Numbered from the stretch's first letter, positions 19,747 through 31,839 are shown. The stretch is 40,672 nucleotides of DNA from Byssochlamys sp. IMV 00236 (GCA_001931875.2 MSJH02000644.1:1-40672); one strand, 5' to 3'. Notes: a model not told the origin generated them from the sequence alone. Made by a program: numbers and translations.

Positions 19747-21399
19747 CTATGCGGCCACATCTGCAACGCCTGTTCCAGCTTTACTATCATTTGTACCTTG
19801 GCTCCCCTGCTGCTTTTGCTCTCTCTCGAGCCGTTGATTGCGGCTTTCGCTCTGCGGGTCCAGGAACGCTACCAAGGATCAGCATCTGAATTAATTACTG
19901 CGTGAAATTAAGAAAGACGCATACGCTTTTCACCAAATACCGTAGTTCGAATTCCTCTTCGTGGTTGCTTGTACGTCCCGGGAATGACGCGGTGAACAGT
20001 GCACCTGATATACTCGGTAAGTTTTGAGAATGTGGAAGAGAAACAAGTGGAACTTATTTACTGTACATACCTATTATCCCACATGGCCACGCTTCCTACT
20101 TCCCATTTCCATCGTACGTAATGGTCATCGGCAGAGTGGAGATGGTAGGCGAAGAAATCCAGGAGTTTATCTATAGCTATGGTGTCAGAAGAGTTGAAGC
20201 ACGTTGGATGGCCTGTGACGACAAACCTGATTCAGTTTTGTTCAGCTCCGCAAAGCCAGTGACGAAACCCGTATTGACATTGAGCGCCTTGAGCCCTGTG
20301 ACGGGATGAGTGCGGACGGCCGGGTGGTGCGTATCGATCGGTGGACGATTAGGTCCTACCCCCCAGAGATCGAGAATGGTATCATCTTCGTCGATTAGTT
20401 TTGTGGTATAATATTTGACAGGAAACGAATTAGTTAGAACGTACACTGATATCTGGACGTATGCACCGCGTGGAGACCGTCTACGAATCGCTTCATCGCG
20501 TCGCTTAGTGCATCGTAAAGTCCGTATTGGGAGACCTGGGGGGATCGGTCAGTATATAATTGAAGATCTTTCTTCATCAGGATGTACTTTACCCAGGCGG
20601 TATCTCCGCCAACTGGGGGGTGTTCTTCCATCCTAAGCATAGAATAAGAGGGAGCTGCGCAACTGTTAGATAGAAGTGGCCCACGGCAGATGTCCAGTTA
20701 AACAAGCGCTCACGGTTGATTTCAAAGGATGTATCAGCATGCCATTCTCCCGAAGGCCAGGGTGTGTACTTCCCAATTTCACGATGGTCTTCGGTACTTC
20801 CGCGTATTATAACGTGCTGATATTTCTGATTAGACGAAAATGGCCTCTGTATTTCCGAAAGATTGGCTCACCCTCTGGTCCTATAGTACAGCATATCTCT
20901 CAGCATTATTCTTCAAATTACAAGTCTGTACGGTCTAATTACCTTTTGTGCAGGATGCTTGTCAAGAATGCCTATTGTAGAATGTCAGCACTACAATCGA
21001 ATGACTGAAACAGGTCTTTATCTTATTTCCAAGCCTACCATAATGCTCAAAAAGCTTAACTTGCTGTTCCGTCGTCAAATCCTGGTTACGGAAGAACACG
21101 ACTCCCCTTTCGGCGACAAGCAATGCCAATTCATCCAGCTGCTGCTCGTTCAGTTGCGAAAGCTGAACATTCTCAAGGAGAGTTCCTAGGGACTCTGTGA
21201 GATCGACTCTCTTGGCGACGGAAAACAACGCTTTTTTCTCCGGGTCCGCAAACGAGGCCCTGTCCTTGTCTGGCTGGAAGGGTTCTCTACGGGGCTCTGG
21301 AGGCACATGGTTCTTGATCTTAGGGTTAAATGCGGGGTGGAGGGTGATGGGAAACCCTGAATCGGGCGAGATGTGTTTACGAGATTCGAGATGAGCCAT
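19747..21399 (-). CDS. TauD/TfdA-family Fe(II)/2-oxoglutarate dioxygenase (sulfonate/taurine dioxygenase-like)
   Basis: Oxidises a small acid substrate such as taurine or another sulfonate, coupled to 2-oxoglutarate decarboxylation. I joined ten exons on the minus strand: 21039-21399, 20943-20971, 20872-20880, 20714-20825, 20593-20654, 20445-20535, 20227-20385, 20071-20170, 19925-20004, 19747-19868, giving 374 aa. The joins restore KLFEHYGILDKHPAQK, then EWHADTSFEINPPSYSML with iron ligands H162 and D164, EEHPPVGGDTAW, LWGVGPNRP, MWDNRCTVHR with the third ligand H312, and the 2-oxoglutarate Arg in RRGIRTTVFGEKP. The 9-nt exon 20872-20880 (three residues) is uncertain: skipping it also keeps frame. 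The acceptor at 20170 was preferred over 20176 because it restores ESDKLLDF. Start chosen at 21399 (GCAGCATGGC); there is no earlier in-frame ATG. Divergent from the aldo-keto reductase. Confidence 0.86.
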
Positions 21400-21904
21400 G
21401 CTGCAGGATCGATGGCTATGGTTTGATAATAACGGCAATATATCGATGGAGATGACCAGAAAAACTGATTCTTGAGGGCACTACACGATCTAAATATCTA
21501 AAGGAAGGCAATTACAGCCTGTCGCGTTATTTCTCGGCATCTAAGAGCCAAGCGCGACGGGTCCAGATATCGCTGTTCTGTTGCGCCTTCTATCAACTCG
21601 TATGCTGGAGGACAAATCCATTGATAATCAGATGGTGTTTGTTTGATTCGTCTCCCGTTAATTCTGGATGGCGTAATCCCGTGCAAGTGTTGTCGGTATT
21701 GTGCTGTAGATACATTTCATTGGCGCATGTGGACTATGGCGCGACCACTACCACGAATGGCATCAAATGCGAGTTTGGCATGTCAGTGACCGTGGGAATC
21801 GTGAGCGGTGGTTGCTAAGGTATGACCTGTATAAAGGATTGAAGTCAGACGCGATGATAAAAGGGGGAGCATATTCCAGTACACAAACTACCTACGTACT
21901 ACTC

Positions 21905-21913
21905 TACTCCGTA
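21905..21913 (-). repeat. TACGGAGTA motif, copy 3 (reads TACTCCGTA on +)
   Basis: Perfect 9-mer in the divergent spacer, about 510 bp upstream of the dioxygenase start. Confidence 0.7.
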
Positions 21914-22027
21914 TATGATGGGAATGGAGACAGCTAGCCCCGCAAGATCTCCGATGCAAAAAGCTTAGGGTTTCGGTTTAACCGGCGGATAAATAGCATG
22001 CAGTGAGGGTCTATGATTTCATATTCC

Positions 22028-22052
22028 TAATAACAATAACAATAATAATAAT
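22028..22052. repeat. (AAT/AAC)n microsatellite
   Basis: Eight trinucleotide units, the first ones alternating AAT and AAC, in the divergent spacer. Confidence 0.75.
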
Positions 22053-22430
22053 CGAATATGGTTGATGGGAGAATACCTTGAATATCATTCCCTGTTCTGG
22101 GGATATTTGGTGATTTCTAATCGTACTACTCCAAACCGAGTTCGACGGCATTCCGTGAATTCAGGCTGAACAGAACATGATGTGGCCGCTTCTCCCGCTC
22201 CACTGGTTGGACAACCTTTTGATGGTTGATCCATAAGTTAGCACGCAAACGGGCGCTTATGAAATGTACGATACTCTAAGCCCATGCTGGAGAATCAAGC
22301 TTTTGTATTTTTTTTGGTTATCGACAGGATAAGTTAACTACCTTACCTACTGTATCCGGGACCCTCGGAAGGAGCCGACTTAGTTAAGCCAGAGATGGCA
22401 ATAATTATCAATATCGGAGCAACTCCAATG

Positions 22431-22435
22431 AGGGG
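22431..22435 (+). promoter_or_regulatory. STRE-like AGGGG
   Basis: Stress-response pentamer 232 bp before the reductase ATG; its partner CCCCT is at 22548. Short enough to occur by chance, but the pairing fits a stress-induced glycerol dehydrogenase. Confidence 0.3.
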
Positions 22436-22547
22436 TTTGGGATGGCGGGGCATCATCGTCATTTGTCCCCGCCGTGGAACGTTCACGTAATTCCTGAGCA
22501 GAGCAGGGCAGTCGGAGGACCCTCAGCGCCTTTTTCAACCGTCTTGT

Positions 22548-22552
22548 CCCCT
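22548..22552 (-). promoter_or_regulatory. STRE-like CCCCT
   Basis: Second stress-response pentamer, inverted, 115 bp before the reductase ATG. Confidence 0.3.
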
Positions 22553-22650
22553 GGAGATATCATATTCTTCTTCTCTTCCTCTTATTCCTCGTCTGTCAAT
22601 CTCTGTTCTGTAGATCGATATTCAATTCTCACACCGTCAATCAAGAAAGC

Positions 22651-22666
22651 AATCAATCAATCAATC
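22651..22666 (+). repeat. (AATC)4 repeat abutting the start codon
   Basis: Four AATC units end exactly where the reductase ATG begins, so slippage here would alter only the leader. The last unit leaves A at -3, a good start context. Confidence 0.8.
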
Positions 22667-24315
22667 ATGTCGCTCGGAAAGAAGGTCACTCTCAACTCTG
22701 GTCACCAGATCCCGTAAGTTCATGTCCCCTTTCGCTCAACAGCTATCCCCAGAAATCAAGTCAATCCGTGTACTCATCCTCGATCCACAGTCAGCTGGGC
22801 TTTGGTACCTGGCAGGCCAAGCCTGGTGAGGTCGAAGAAGCTGTCTTTGAGGCTCTCAAGGCCGGCTACCGCCACCTGGTAAGCTCCCCGGTTGCAAATA
22901 AGTATCGGACGGCAGAGCATTATCTGACTGATCTTGTCCGCAGGATCTCGCGAAAATGTACGTTACGTCCAGTGTCCCGGGAGGATGGGTTCCAGGAGCC
23001 ACGGTAACGGGGCTATGCTGACATGTTATCCACGGAAACCAGCTACCAGAACCAGAAGGAAGTCGCCCATGGCCTGAAGAGAGCCTTCAAGGAGATCCCT
23101 GGCCTGAAGCGTGAGGATATCTTCCTCGTACGTATTCCCTTGTCTTGATGCGTCTATGAACACAGGCTTAACAACATCTGCAGACCTCCAAGCTATGGAA
23201 CACGTATGTGGCCCCGACATTCAAACCTACAATTGACCCTGATTAATCATTGTTATAGCCAGCACCGCCCTGAGGATGTCGAGGCCGCCTTGGACGACAC
23301 TCTCAAGGAGCTCGAGCTGGACTACCTCGACGTAGGTTCTCTCCCGGAATCTTGCTACAAGCCTTTTTTTTTTCTGACCTCTTTCTCAGCTCTACCTGAT
23401 CCACTGGCCCGTTGCCTTCAAGGCCAGCAGTGACAGTTTCTTCCCTCTCGATTCCTCCAGCTCCCATCCCGACGGGGATGTTGCGATTGACGACAGCGTC
23501 TCCATTGTCGACACCTGGAAGGGTAAGTCAATAACCTGTTGAACGTGAACCTACTGTGTCTGATCGAATCAATCCAGCCGTTCTTAAGCTTCCCAAGACC
23601 AAGGTCCGCTCCGTCGGTGTCTCCAACTTCACCGTCCAGCATGTGAGTATTGACAAACATGAAATTTACCCTACCTCTTAATTATCTCTGCTAATATCTT
23701 ATTCTTTTCTAGCTTGAGGCAATCATCAAGGGCACCGGATCTGTCCCCGCGGTCAACCAGATCGAACGTCACCCTCTCCTTCCCAGCAAGGAGCTCCTTG
23801 CCTACGCCAAGGAGAAGAACATCCACATTACTGCCTACTCGGTAAGTCTTGCGTACATCTACCCTACGTGGCGGGGCTGAGTTAATGTGTGACAGCCCTT
23901 TGGTAACAACATGGTCAATGCTCCCCTGCTGGTCACTCGCCCAGAAGTCAAGGAAGTCGCGGAGAAGGTCTCCAAGCGCACCGGATCTGAGGTTACTCCC
24001 GCCCAGGTTATGTGAGTATCCTTCACGAATGAAGACTGGTCAGCATGCTCCGGTTGCTAACTCCTCGATAGCCTTGCCTGGTCCCAGGTTGGCGGCCACA
24101 GCGTGATCCCCAAGTCGGTCACTCCCTCTCGCATCCGCGAGAACTTCAAGGAGATCGAGCTGCAGGATGACGAGTTCGCCGCTATCGAGTCCATTGGCAA
24201 ACAGCCTCGCCGCTACAACGTCCCCTACGCCTCATACAAGCCGCGATGGCCCATCGAGATCTTCGGCGAGCCCGAGGAGAAGTCGGCTCCTCACAAGGTC
24301 GTCCTGGGCGCTTAA
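22667..24315 (+). CDS. Aldo-keto reductase, GldB/Gcy1-like NADP-dependent glycerol dehydrogenase
   Basis: Cytosolic NADPH-dependent reductase, best matched to the fungal glycerol dehydrogenase group that reduces dihydroxyacetone to glycerol as an osmolyte. Eleven exons: 22667-22713, 22791-22878, 22944-22957, 23043-23127, 23184-23203, 23259-23331, 23390-23522, 23578-23642, 23713-23841, 23896-24011, 24072-24315, giving 337 aa, the usual family length. The catalytic tetrad is D46, Y51, K81, H114, in HLDLAKIYQN, TSKLW and LIHWP. Further marks are [30 protein letters not shown] and the cofactor motif [15 protein letters not shown]. The C-terminal [12 protein letters not shown] and [10 protein letters not shown] also fit the GldB/Gcy1 type. 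Exons of 14 and 20 nt are very short but are required: the 14-nt one encodes the catalytic DLAK. Promoter STREs would fit osmotic-stress induction. Orthology to gldB itself is inferred from memory. Confidence 0.9.
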
Positions 24316-25399
24316 ACGCACGATGCGCCCTAATCTATCTGGAAATTACGTGCGATGCAGTCCACGGGCAACGACCAGGCCATGGCCGGTCAATATACCC
24401 GATATCTTAGGAAGATCTAAGACTCACGAATGGTGAATTCCGCTACAATGTATGACAGAACCAATTAATGAATAGATATATGTTTCCGCTAGAGGGTCTT
24501 AAGACTCGGTGGAATCTGTCCCAATGCATATTGCGATCCCCGTAAGCAGCTTTGAGAGTGCAACATAAGCAATCTGCACTGTATACGAAGTGGCATAAAC
24601 AAACCATAAAAGGAGTCTCACTCGATGACTTGGGAAATGGAACGTGTGACCTTTCAACTCGTAATCGCGGGCAGTAGCATAAGTCTCGACAGGCCCATAC
24701 ACTTGAGAATGTACAGTACGTGTGGAGGATGCCTATACGAAGCAACAGCCCAAGCCTTGCTGCGGTGTAACCTGCCATTGTCCAATTTGTCTAACAATAT
24801 TTGTTGGGTTCGAGCATCAGGCGCCAGAGTTCGTGCCCTGTCACATCGGAACCCAAGCTAATACCTTGCACTGCAGAAGGGATGCCGGTGTTCCGTTGTT
24901 ATATACGCTTTGGTCTTGACGAGCAAGCGCTTGTCAACTAAATCCTCAAGTCCCGTGTGGACTTTCTAAATTCTATAAATATCTCCTCGTAGCTTGAATT
25001 GGTCCCCGCGCCCAAGCTTCTCCGCAAACGAGCTCGGGCCCCAAGGGACAACGACGAGGGCAGGAAAATCGAGAATACCCGGGGATTCTGGCAGATACAT
25101 AAGAATAAATCGAATTTTCCAAGGCACGCGGTGGTCATAACCAGAACCTGTCGATTTTAGTTTGCCATGTGGAATGTTTGACGGGATTGCACTCACCGGC
25201 CACCAAACTCAGAAGTGATCCTTTCTTTCTCCGATGCGCGCCAGGCCCTGCTGGAGATCTTCTTCCTGGCATCTCGAGTAGCAGAGTGGCGACAACGAAG
25301 CTGGAAGTTCTCGGTTTGTTCACTTCTGTCTCTCCCCAGAAATATAACTATGCTGACGCTTACTTTGTCGCGCCACTCAGCTAGCAGCTGGTTGTCAGG
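24316..25399. other. Intergenic spacer, no gene seen
   Basis: 1.08 kb between two genes on the same strand, with the reductase 3' UTR and the AMP deaminase promoter. Open frames on either strand (for instance 24443-24778 minus) have no coding signs. No RNA gene seen. Confidence 0.5.
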
Positions 25400-28300
25400 A
25401 TGGGTTCGCCGCGCCCGAATAACGGCGATTTGCATCTCGATTCCTCTCAGATACCAACTGAATCTCAGTCCACGATACGAAACCCGCTGAACGCAGAAGG
25501 TGCAGCGCAAGGTTTGCAAGACGATGGTTCAGCTCCAGCATCGGTTGCGCAGAAAGGGGATCAAGCAGACGCCAACAGCCAGAGGGAGGGCCAAAAAACG
25601 CCAGACTCGGCCGAAGACGTCGTCCTTCCTCGAGATCGACAGCAGAAGACGCCCAGCTACAACTATGCCTACGAGAAATCTATGAGCCATGCCGAAGCCA
25701 GGCTCTTCTACCAGCGCCAACTGGCGTCGCGAAATGCGGAGAGCGAACCGCAGAGTCCGACACTAGCCGCTCGAGATGATTTGCCTAGTCGAGCACACTC
25801 GCGCATGAGCAGTCGGGGCTTCAGTGGTCCCAATGGTGCTCCGGAGGTGACTGCAGCTCCGTATGGGCCTCGAACCTCTGCTCCTCATCCCGGAATGTTG
25901 GCAAGTTCGCAGAACACCACCTCGTATGCACGCCTACCTGCTGAGGTCTTGATAGCAGCTGATCAATCTGCAAGAAGCCATGCTATGCATCCCGGGCTTC
26001 CCCACGAGCACAAACCATACCTGTTGGCGACAGAGGGCATCCACGGAGCCGGTGCTGGTATTGGGGTCGGTCAAGGTGCTGGAGGCTATGCACCCAGTGA
26101 CGAAGCGGTCACGTCGGAGTTGAGTCTGATCTGCCGTAAGATCCAAAACCTCCTAGACATGCGAAATAAGTATATTACGCTCTCACTGCAGGGACCTGGT
26201 CATAACCCTAAGGACCAACCAGGCTGGAGAATCTATCCTTCTCCCCCGGAGCCTGTCTGGGGAGATGACCTTATCCGGAATGGACAAACTGACAAACCGC
26301 GCAAGAAGAGGAAGATGGGACAGGATATCGGTGAAGACTTTGATATGGAGGAATTGATGCCTTTACCCGGACCTTCGAACTTGACTTTTAGACTAGATCG
26401 CAACAGTGTGTATCAGGTCTATGAAACGGAGGAGGCTGCAGATCTGGGCGAGCCGATTGTCCAAATTCCGTCCTTGCGGGATTTCTACATGGCATTGGAT
26501 GCGATCATCGATGTCTCGACGGACGGGCCGATTAAGACGTTCGCTTTCAAGCGACTGTCGTATCTCGAGGGCAAATTTCAGCTCCACACGCTGCTGAACG
26601 AATATCAGGAGGTGGCCGACAGCAAGAAAGTGCCGCACAGAGACTTCTACAATGTGCGCAAGGTCGACACTCACGTCCATCATTCTGCGTGCATGAACCA
26701 GAAGCATCTACTTCGCTTCATCAAGAGCAAGATGAAGAAGTCCCCTGACGAGGTTGTTCTTTTCAGAGATGGAAAGCACTTGACGCTCAAGGAGGTGTTT
26801 GAGAGTATCAACTTGACGGCGTATGACCTCAGTATCGATACCCTGGATATGCATGTGAGTTCAGGCAGCTTTCTAGATTGTGTCTCTTGATTATTAACAT
26901 GAGTCAAAGGCACACACGGACACGTTCCACCGCTTTGACAAGTTCAACCTGAAGTACAATCCCGTGGGGGAATCGCGACTGCGTGAGATCTTCCTCAAAA
27001 CGGATAACTACATCAAAGGACGCTACTTAGCCGAGATCACCAAAGAGGTCATGTCCGATCTCGAGTCCAGCAAGTACCAGATGGCGGAGTGGCGTATCTC
27101 CATCTACGGAAGGTCAATCGATGAGTGGGATAAGCTGGCCGCCTGGGTCGTCGACAACAAGCTATTCTCGCCTAATATTCGATGGCTCATCCAAGTACCT
27201 CGACTGTATGACGTGTACAAGTCCAGTGGGATGATGGAGACTTTCGAGCAGGTCATTACGAATGTCTTCCAACCTTTGTTTGAGGTGACGAAAGATCCCT
27301 CCAGCCATCCCAAGTTGCACATATTCCTTGAGCGTGTGATCGGTTTCGACAGTGTCGACGATGAGAGTAAAGCAGAACGTCGATTATATAAGAAATACCC
27401 CATCCCGCGGGAGTGGGATACGAAACAGAACCCGCCATATAGCTACTGGATCTATTTCATGTTCGCCAATATGGCCTCTCTGAATACTTGGCGAAAGCAG
27501 CGCGGCTTCAACACCTTTGTCCTGAGACCGCACTGTGGTGAAGCGGGTGATCCCGATCATCTGGCGGCAGGATTTCTATGTTGTGAGGGCATCAGTCACG
27601 GAATTCTCCTTCGCAAGGTGCCGCTGCTACAGTATCTGTTCTACCTGGACCAGATCGGAATCGCCATGTCGCCGCTGAGTAACAACGCCTTGTTCCTTAC
27701 ATATGACAAGAATCCGTTTGCCGGCTTCTTCAAGAAGGGTTTGAATGTCTCTCTTTCGACCGACGATCCTCTACAGTTCGCTTTCACAAAGGAGCCGTTG
27801 ATAGAAGAGTATTCAGTGGCAGCCCAGATTTATAAATTCAGTGCTGTCGACATGTGTGAGCTGGCCAAACGTTCCGTCATGCAAAGCGGGTTCGAGATGG
27901 CTCTGAAGCAGAGATGGCTTGGAGCGGACTGCCTCCTCCCTGGAGTGGCAGGGAACAACGTCGCCAAGAGCAATGTGCCTGATATCCGCGAGGCGTACAG
28001 GCACGAAACCTTGGTCGGGGAGATTTCTCTGTAAGTTTCCCAAGCTGCATTCCATGGTCTTCGAAGTCCTGGCGCTGTTACTGACCACGCGAATTCAGCA
28101 TCGAACGATATGCGGCGTATACGTCTCCGAATGTGCCAGGAACGCCAGCTAAGGAGCCCCCCCGTCAGCCGTTCAACCCGAATGTCTCTCCGCTATTTTC
28201 GGCTAAATCCGCCGCAGCTACCGGTAGGTGTCAGCGCTCACATGGCATTCCTGTTCCCGCTTATTGACATTGTATCCCAGGTACTCCTCCAGTGGTGGTA

Positions 28301-28678
28301 GGAGATTCCGATTCTCCTATCAACCTGCACTCCCAATTGGCCGGGCTGAATATAGACACGGCCAGCACTACGAACGACACTAGAACCGATACTCGAGCCA
28401 CGAGCCCGATTCCCCAAGCCTGGAATGCGGGCCAGGATGCTAGTTTCGCCATGAGTGGCAATGCCGCCGCAGCATCAGCTGCGGGATCTGGTCCCAGTAA
28501 TGTTCCGGAGCAGAAGCTCTTCCCTGGGATCGTCCACGAACGTGCCAGGAGGAGCAGCATGATGACCAACGCATCTGCGGCGGGGGAGAGGCCCAAGCTA
28601 AAGAGAGATAAGGACACAGACAACGCCAACGAGTCAGCAATTGCTTATGATTACGCGTGGGAAAGCGATGACGACTGA
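25400..28678 (+). CDS. amd1: AMP deaminase
   Basis: Cytosolic enzyme converting AMP to IMP and ammonia, controlling adenylate pools in purine salvage. Four exons: 25400-26854, 26910-28030, 28099-28223, 28281-28678, giving 1032 aa; this is long because of a low-complexity N-terminus (about 225 residues) and a disordered C-terminal tail after residue 860. Conserved core: [28 protein letters not shown] with zinc ligands H425 and H427, [10 protein letters not shown] with H693, and [10 protein letters not shown] with catalytic D770/D771. [18 protein letters not shown] and [15 protein letters not shown] are typical of the family. A basic patch KPRKKRKMG lies before the catalytic domain. The tail ends acidic (AWESDDD). 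The start codon has A at -3. Identity is firm. Confidence 0.94.
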
Positions 28679-29100
28679 GCAACTAATACCTATAATACAT
28701 GGCGTTATCGATTCCCCAGGCACTTACTCTTACTATAGTACCATAGAGTTATTGCTATTATTAGATACTGTTGCATTAAAACTAAAACCTAGTCACATCA
28801 CGCGAAGAGGAAAGAGAGGGAAAAGAGAAAAAAAAAGTTGAAATAATAGATGCAAGTCTACAAAATTGACTACATTGAAAGCAAATTCCTGTACATAATA
28901 ATATATCTTTTAAACATGAGCATGCATGTAACATATTTCATTACACCTCGTCGCACTCTTCGTCCCTCTAAAGCGCATGACTCACTCTACACCTTCTCCT
29001 CAGTTCTCCCCTTCCTCACCGCCGTCGAATGTCATCGCGTATAGCCATGTTGGGGGCCAGAGTCAAAATACGAGACGCTGGGTAGAAGGAACAACGCCGG

Positions 29101-29134
29101 ACTAGACTAGACTAGACCAGACTGGATTAGACTA
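29101..29134. repeat. Degenerate AGACT pentamer array
   Basis: AGACT recurs every 5-10 bases over 34 bases, with variants ending CAG and GAT. Confidence 0.65.
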
Positions 29135-29193
29135 AATCGGTGACGATGAAACAGCGGAATGATAATTTTGTCTCTGGAGGGGACAGACGAAAG

Positions 29194-29207
29194 TACTACT
29201 AGTAGTA
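29194..29207. repeat. 14-bp perfect palindrome TACTACTAGTAGTA
   Basis: The sequence equals its own reverse complement over 14 bases, in the gene-poor region. It could be a dimer binding site or chance. Confidence 0.5.
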
Positions 29208-29334
29208 TCATATCATAATTATAGATCTAGGATGAATAGTTGAACTATGTCTTGTTTACGAGGTCAGTTCGAACACTGCTAATAGAGTAACTTAGTAGTC
29301 CGCGATTCTAGAATTAGTTAAGGCACGGACTAAG

Positions 29335-29343
29335 TACGGAGTA
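29335..29343 (+). repeat. TACGGAGTA motif, copy 4
   Basis: Perfect 9-mer in the gene-poor region. Confidence 0.7.
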
Positions 29344-29870
29344 GGTAGTTAGGCCACAGACTAGAGAGTAGATATTAAAATAGAAGAATTTGTCATAGAT
29401 AATCTACTACGGGAATAATTTCTTTCAGGATATTCATTGATCGAGTCGAATGCGGAATGTTATAGTATATCCTTCGATCAGGGATTCCCGACTCAGAAAT
29501 CCCGCCAAGATGTAACAGATATAAATCCAAGGGTCCTTCGTTCCTAGATCCTGTGTTGCGGTTATTATTATTGCAAGGTGCTCCTCTCTTACTAACTAGG
29601 AGTCTTGAAACATTGTGTAACGTTCAGACGAAATTGTCATATACCTTGTTCTTGTGATACTAACTGGTCGCGAAGGGTTATTTTGGAATTGATCATTGAT
29701 TAACTAGTAGCTACAAGCTGTGTTAGCATTTACTCTGAAAATAGGAAGAGAAGGAAGATTTCTAACAACAGGTATATCATATCTGGTAGTCTAATGATGC
29801 AATTATACTTTTTGTTCTACAAGCGATAGATAAGCATAGCTAACTTCTTTAATTAGCTAGGGTTGTTCTA

Positions 29871-29879
29871 TACGGAGTA
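29871..29879 (+). repeat. TACGGAGTA motif, copy 5
   Basis: Perfect 9-mer, 536 bp from the previous copy. Confidence 0.7.
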
Positions 29880-30481
29880 TATTAGCCAGTGCTATGATCG
29901 CCCGCTGACAAGGACTCGGGGAAAACTCGCTACTAAAACAGAAGTCCCGCATGAAATATGACGACAGAGATTGTAAGCGGTTGTTTCAGGTTTGTTGTTG
30001 CTCACTTAACCTGTACTACCTAGCTTATTCGAACATTCAACAGCGTTGTCTGTTGTCCTCTTTGTGGTAACTATTTCCTAGATAGAGTAAGAACTATACA
30101 TGGAAAATGTACTTCGTCTAGTTAGTTATGTGATTTTCAGTTCTCCTTTGGTCTGTGCTCGTTGTTGCACGCGAGAGAGGATCATGGAACATGCGTCAAC
30201 TGTATTACTGTCTATTCCAAATAATTAAACAGGTCCTGCTAAGATGGACCTTGGAGAGGGATATCGGGCTGCAAGTCTGCACGTCGACCGATGCAGTAAG
30301 ACCTAGGCTGCGCTGGCATTTGACTTTTCTGTGGGCTCCGAGCCACGCGAGCACTCGATATAGGCGTGTTCTGGAAGACTACTCGATGCACAGGAAGAGT
30401 GCATGTCTTGGATGTTAGCTGTCGGTCCACGATTCCGATGATTTCGGAGGAATTTGTACGGTGCCACGGTCAGATGCATAA

Positions 30482-30490
30482 TACTCCGTA
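30482..30490 (-). repeat. TACGGAGTA motif, copy 6 (reads TACTCCGTA on +)
   Basis: Perfect 9-mer on the opposite strand to copies 4 and 5. Confidence 0.7.
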
Positions 30491-31839
30491 GCTCAATTGG
30501 CCTTATGATAAGCTGAACTGTAACTATAGGGCAAGGGGGGTTTTGGTCAAGGCTTTGATCCGGACAGGGTTTCTCGTATCGTTAGAGTGGTGAAGAGTAT
30601 TAACAGTGGGATTAGGTCCTGGCCTTTGTCGCGGGGAGGGGTTGATGCGAACCCGGGCCAGGAAAATATCCTTGAGACGCAAGGGATGGTGATGAGGGCG
30701 TTTCCAGACTGTTCGGATCAAGCCAGATGCAATGACCAGTCAATTCTCCTAGGGCATGAACACGCGGCGAGAGTTGATGGGAATATTGCCTGCATGGACA
30801 ATGTGGACAGTTCGGTTTACGTCTGTTACTGCATCAGTGCATGCTGGTTGTATGTAGTGTAAAGTATTCAACCTGCGGCCTGAGGCCAACTGCCTTTCCT
30901 TTTTCGTCCAGTGAAATACTGTACCAAAACACACCTCAACTTCAACCTCCTTCTGCTCCGGCCTTGCTTCTCTCCACCATCTATCTTAGGATACGTCCAT
31001 TTCTTCTTATCTCTTGACAGCTGTATCCTCGGAATACTCCTCGTATTCGCTTCCGCCAGTACGATGGCAGGAAACACAGGACGTTTCTACAAGCGCTGAG
31101 GCTCGATGGCCGGTGGGACGGTCTCCTTACAGATCTGGCGTATTCGCTGGACCTCGCACTACGACTAGCCAGGCCCTTCGGGGCCACAATAATGGCACAA
31201 GCGACGGGCACAGACTCAACCAGACACTGGACAGACAGTTCATCGGACAGCGCTAACGAACGGCGAATCCTCCGTACTCCAGCTTTTCCTTGGAGAAGGT
31301 TTAACCCACCCAGGGGCGGTTGAACAAGCACCGTAAATCAAGTGGGGAGTGATCCTCCCGCCACCTTCTGCGCAATAATACCAGGATAAATAACTTTGAA
31401 GTTTGACGCCCTTTCGGTGGAGACGCAGGTTCGCTCACTAGAGGGCTGTCATCGAGGAGGTCCCGCCGAGCATGACGCCCAGCTTTTTCGATCGCTGCGA
31501 AGTGACAGATCCCAAAATAACCCTCGATTGGAAGTTGTTTTCGCCAGTCCCTTCCATTGGCGGTTCTCCATTCTGAAACAGAACGGGGTGGTGGTGCTGA
31601 CGCTGTCTGGCTCCATTATGAGAGCGCTACCGCCAGAGCTTTCCCTCTGCGACAAAGGAGCCCAACAGCAAACAGCTCATCACGTCTCACATCCAGTATC
31701 TCCTGTGCAGCGGTGGATCTTGCAGCTCAAGCGCTCCTCCGTGCATCGGCGCGTATTCCCAATTTCCCATTCCACCCGTGGGATGACCATGAGGGCGCTG
31801 TCAAGAAATCATAGACCCGCTGGTCCAGCACCACGTTCG

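Larger units (their letters stand above)
21400..22666. promoter_or_regulatory. Divergent promoter region dioxygenase / aldo-keto reductase
   Basis: 1.27 kb between divergent starts. It holds one TACTCCGTA site (21905), an AAT/AAC microsatellite (22028-22052), two STRE-type pentamers near the reductase (22431, 22548), C/T-rich sequence at 22550-22590 and an AATC repeat touching the reductase start codon. No additional gene seen. Confidence 0.55.

Noticed and set aside
21400..21438. Upstream extension of the dioxygenase to 21438
   Set aside because: The extended start is TTG, and the ATG at 21399 has a good context and fits family length.
24800..24830. GGGTTCGA as a tRNA T-arm
   Set aside because: No complementary stem or D-arm nearby.
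30155..30418. Open frame with LTFLWAPSHAS, faintly like an RNase H segment of a retroelement
   Set aside because: Too short, starts with a non-ATG codon, and no reverse transcriptase or further element sequence flanks it.
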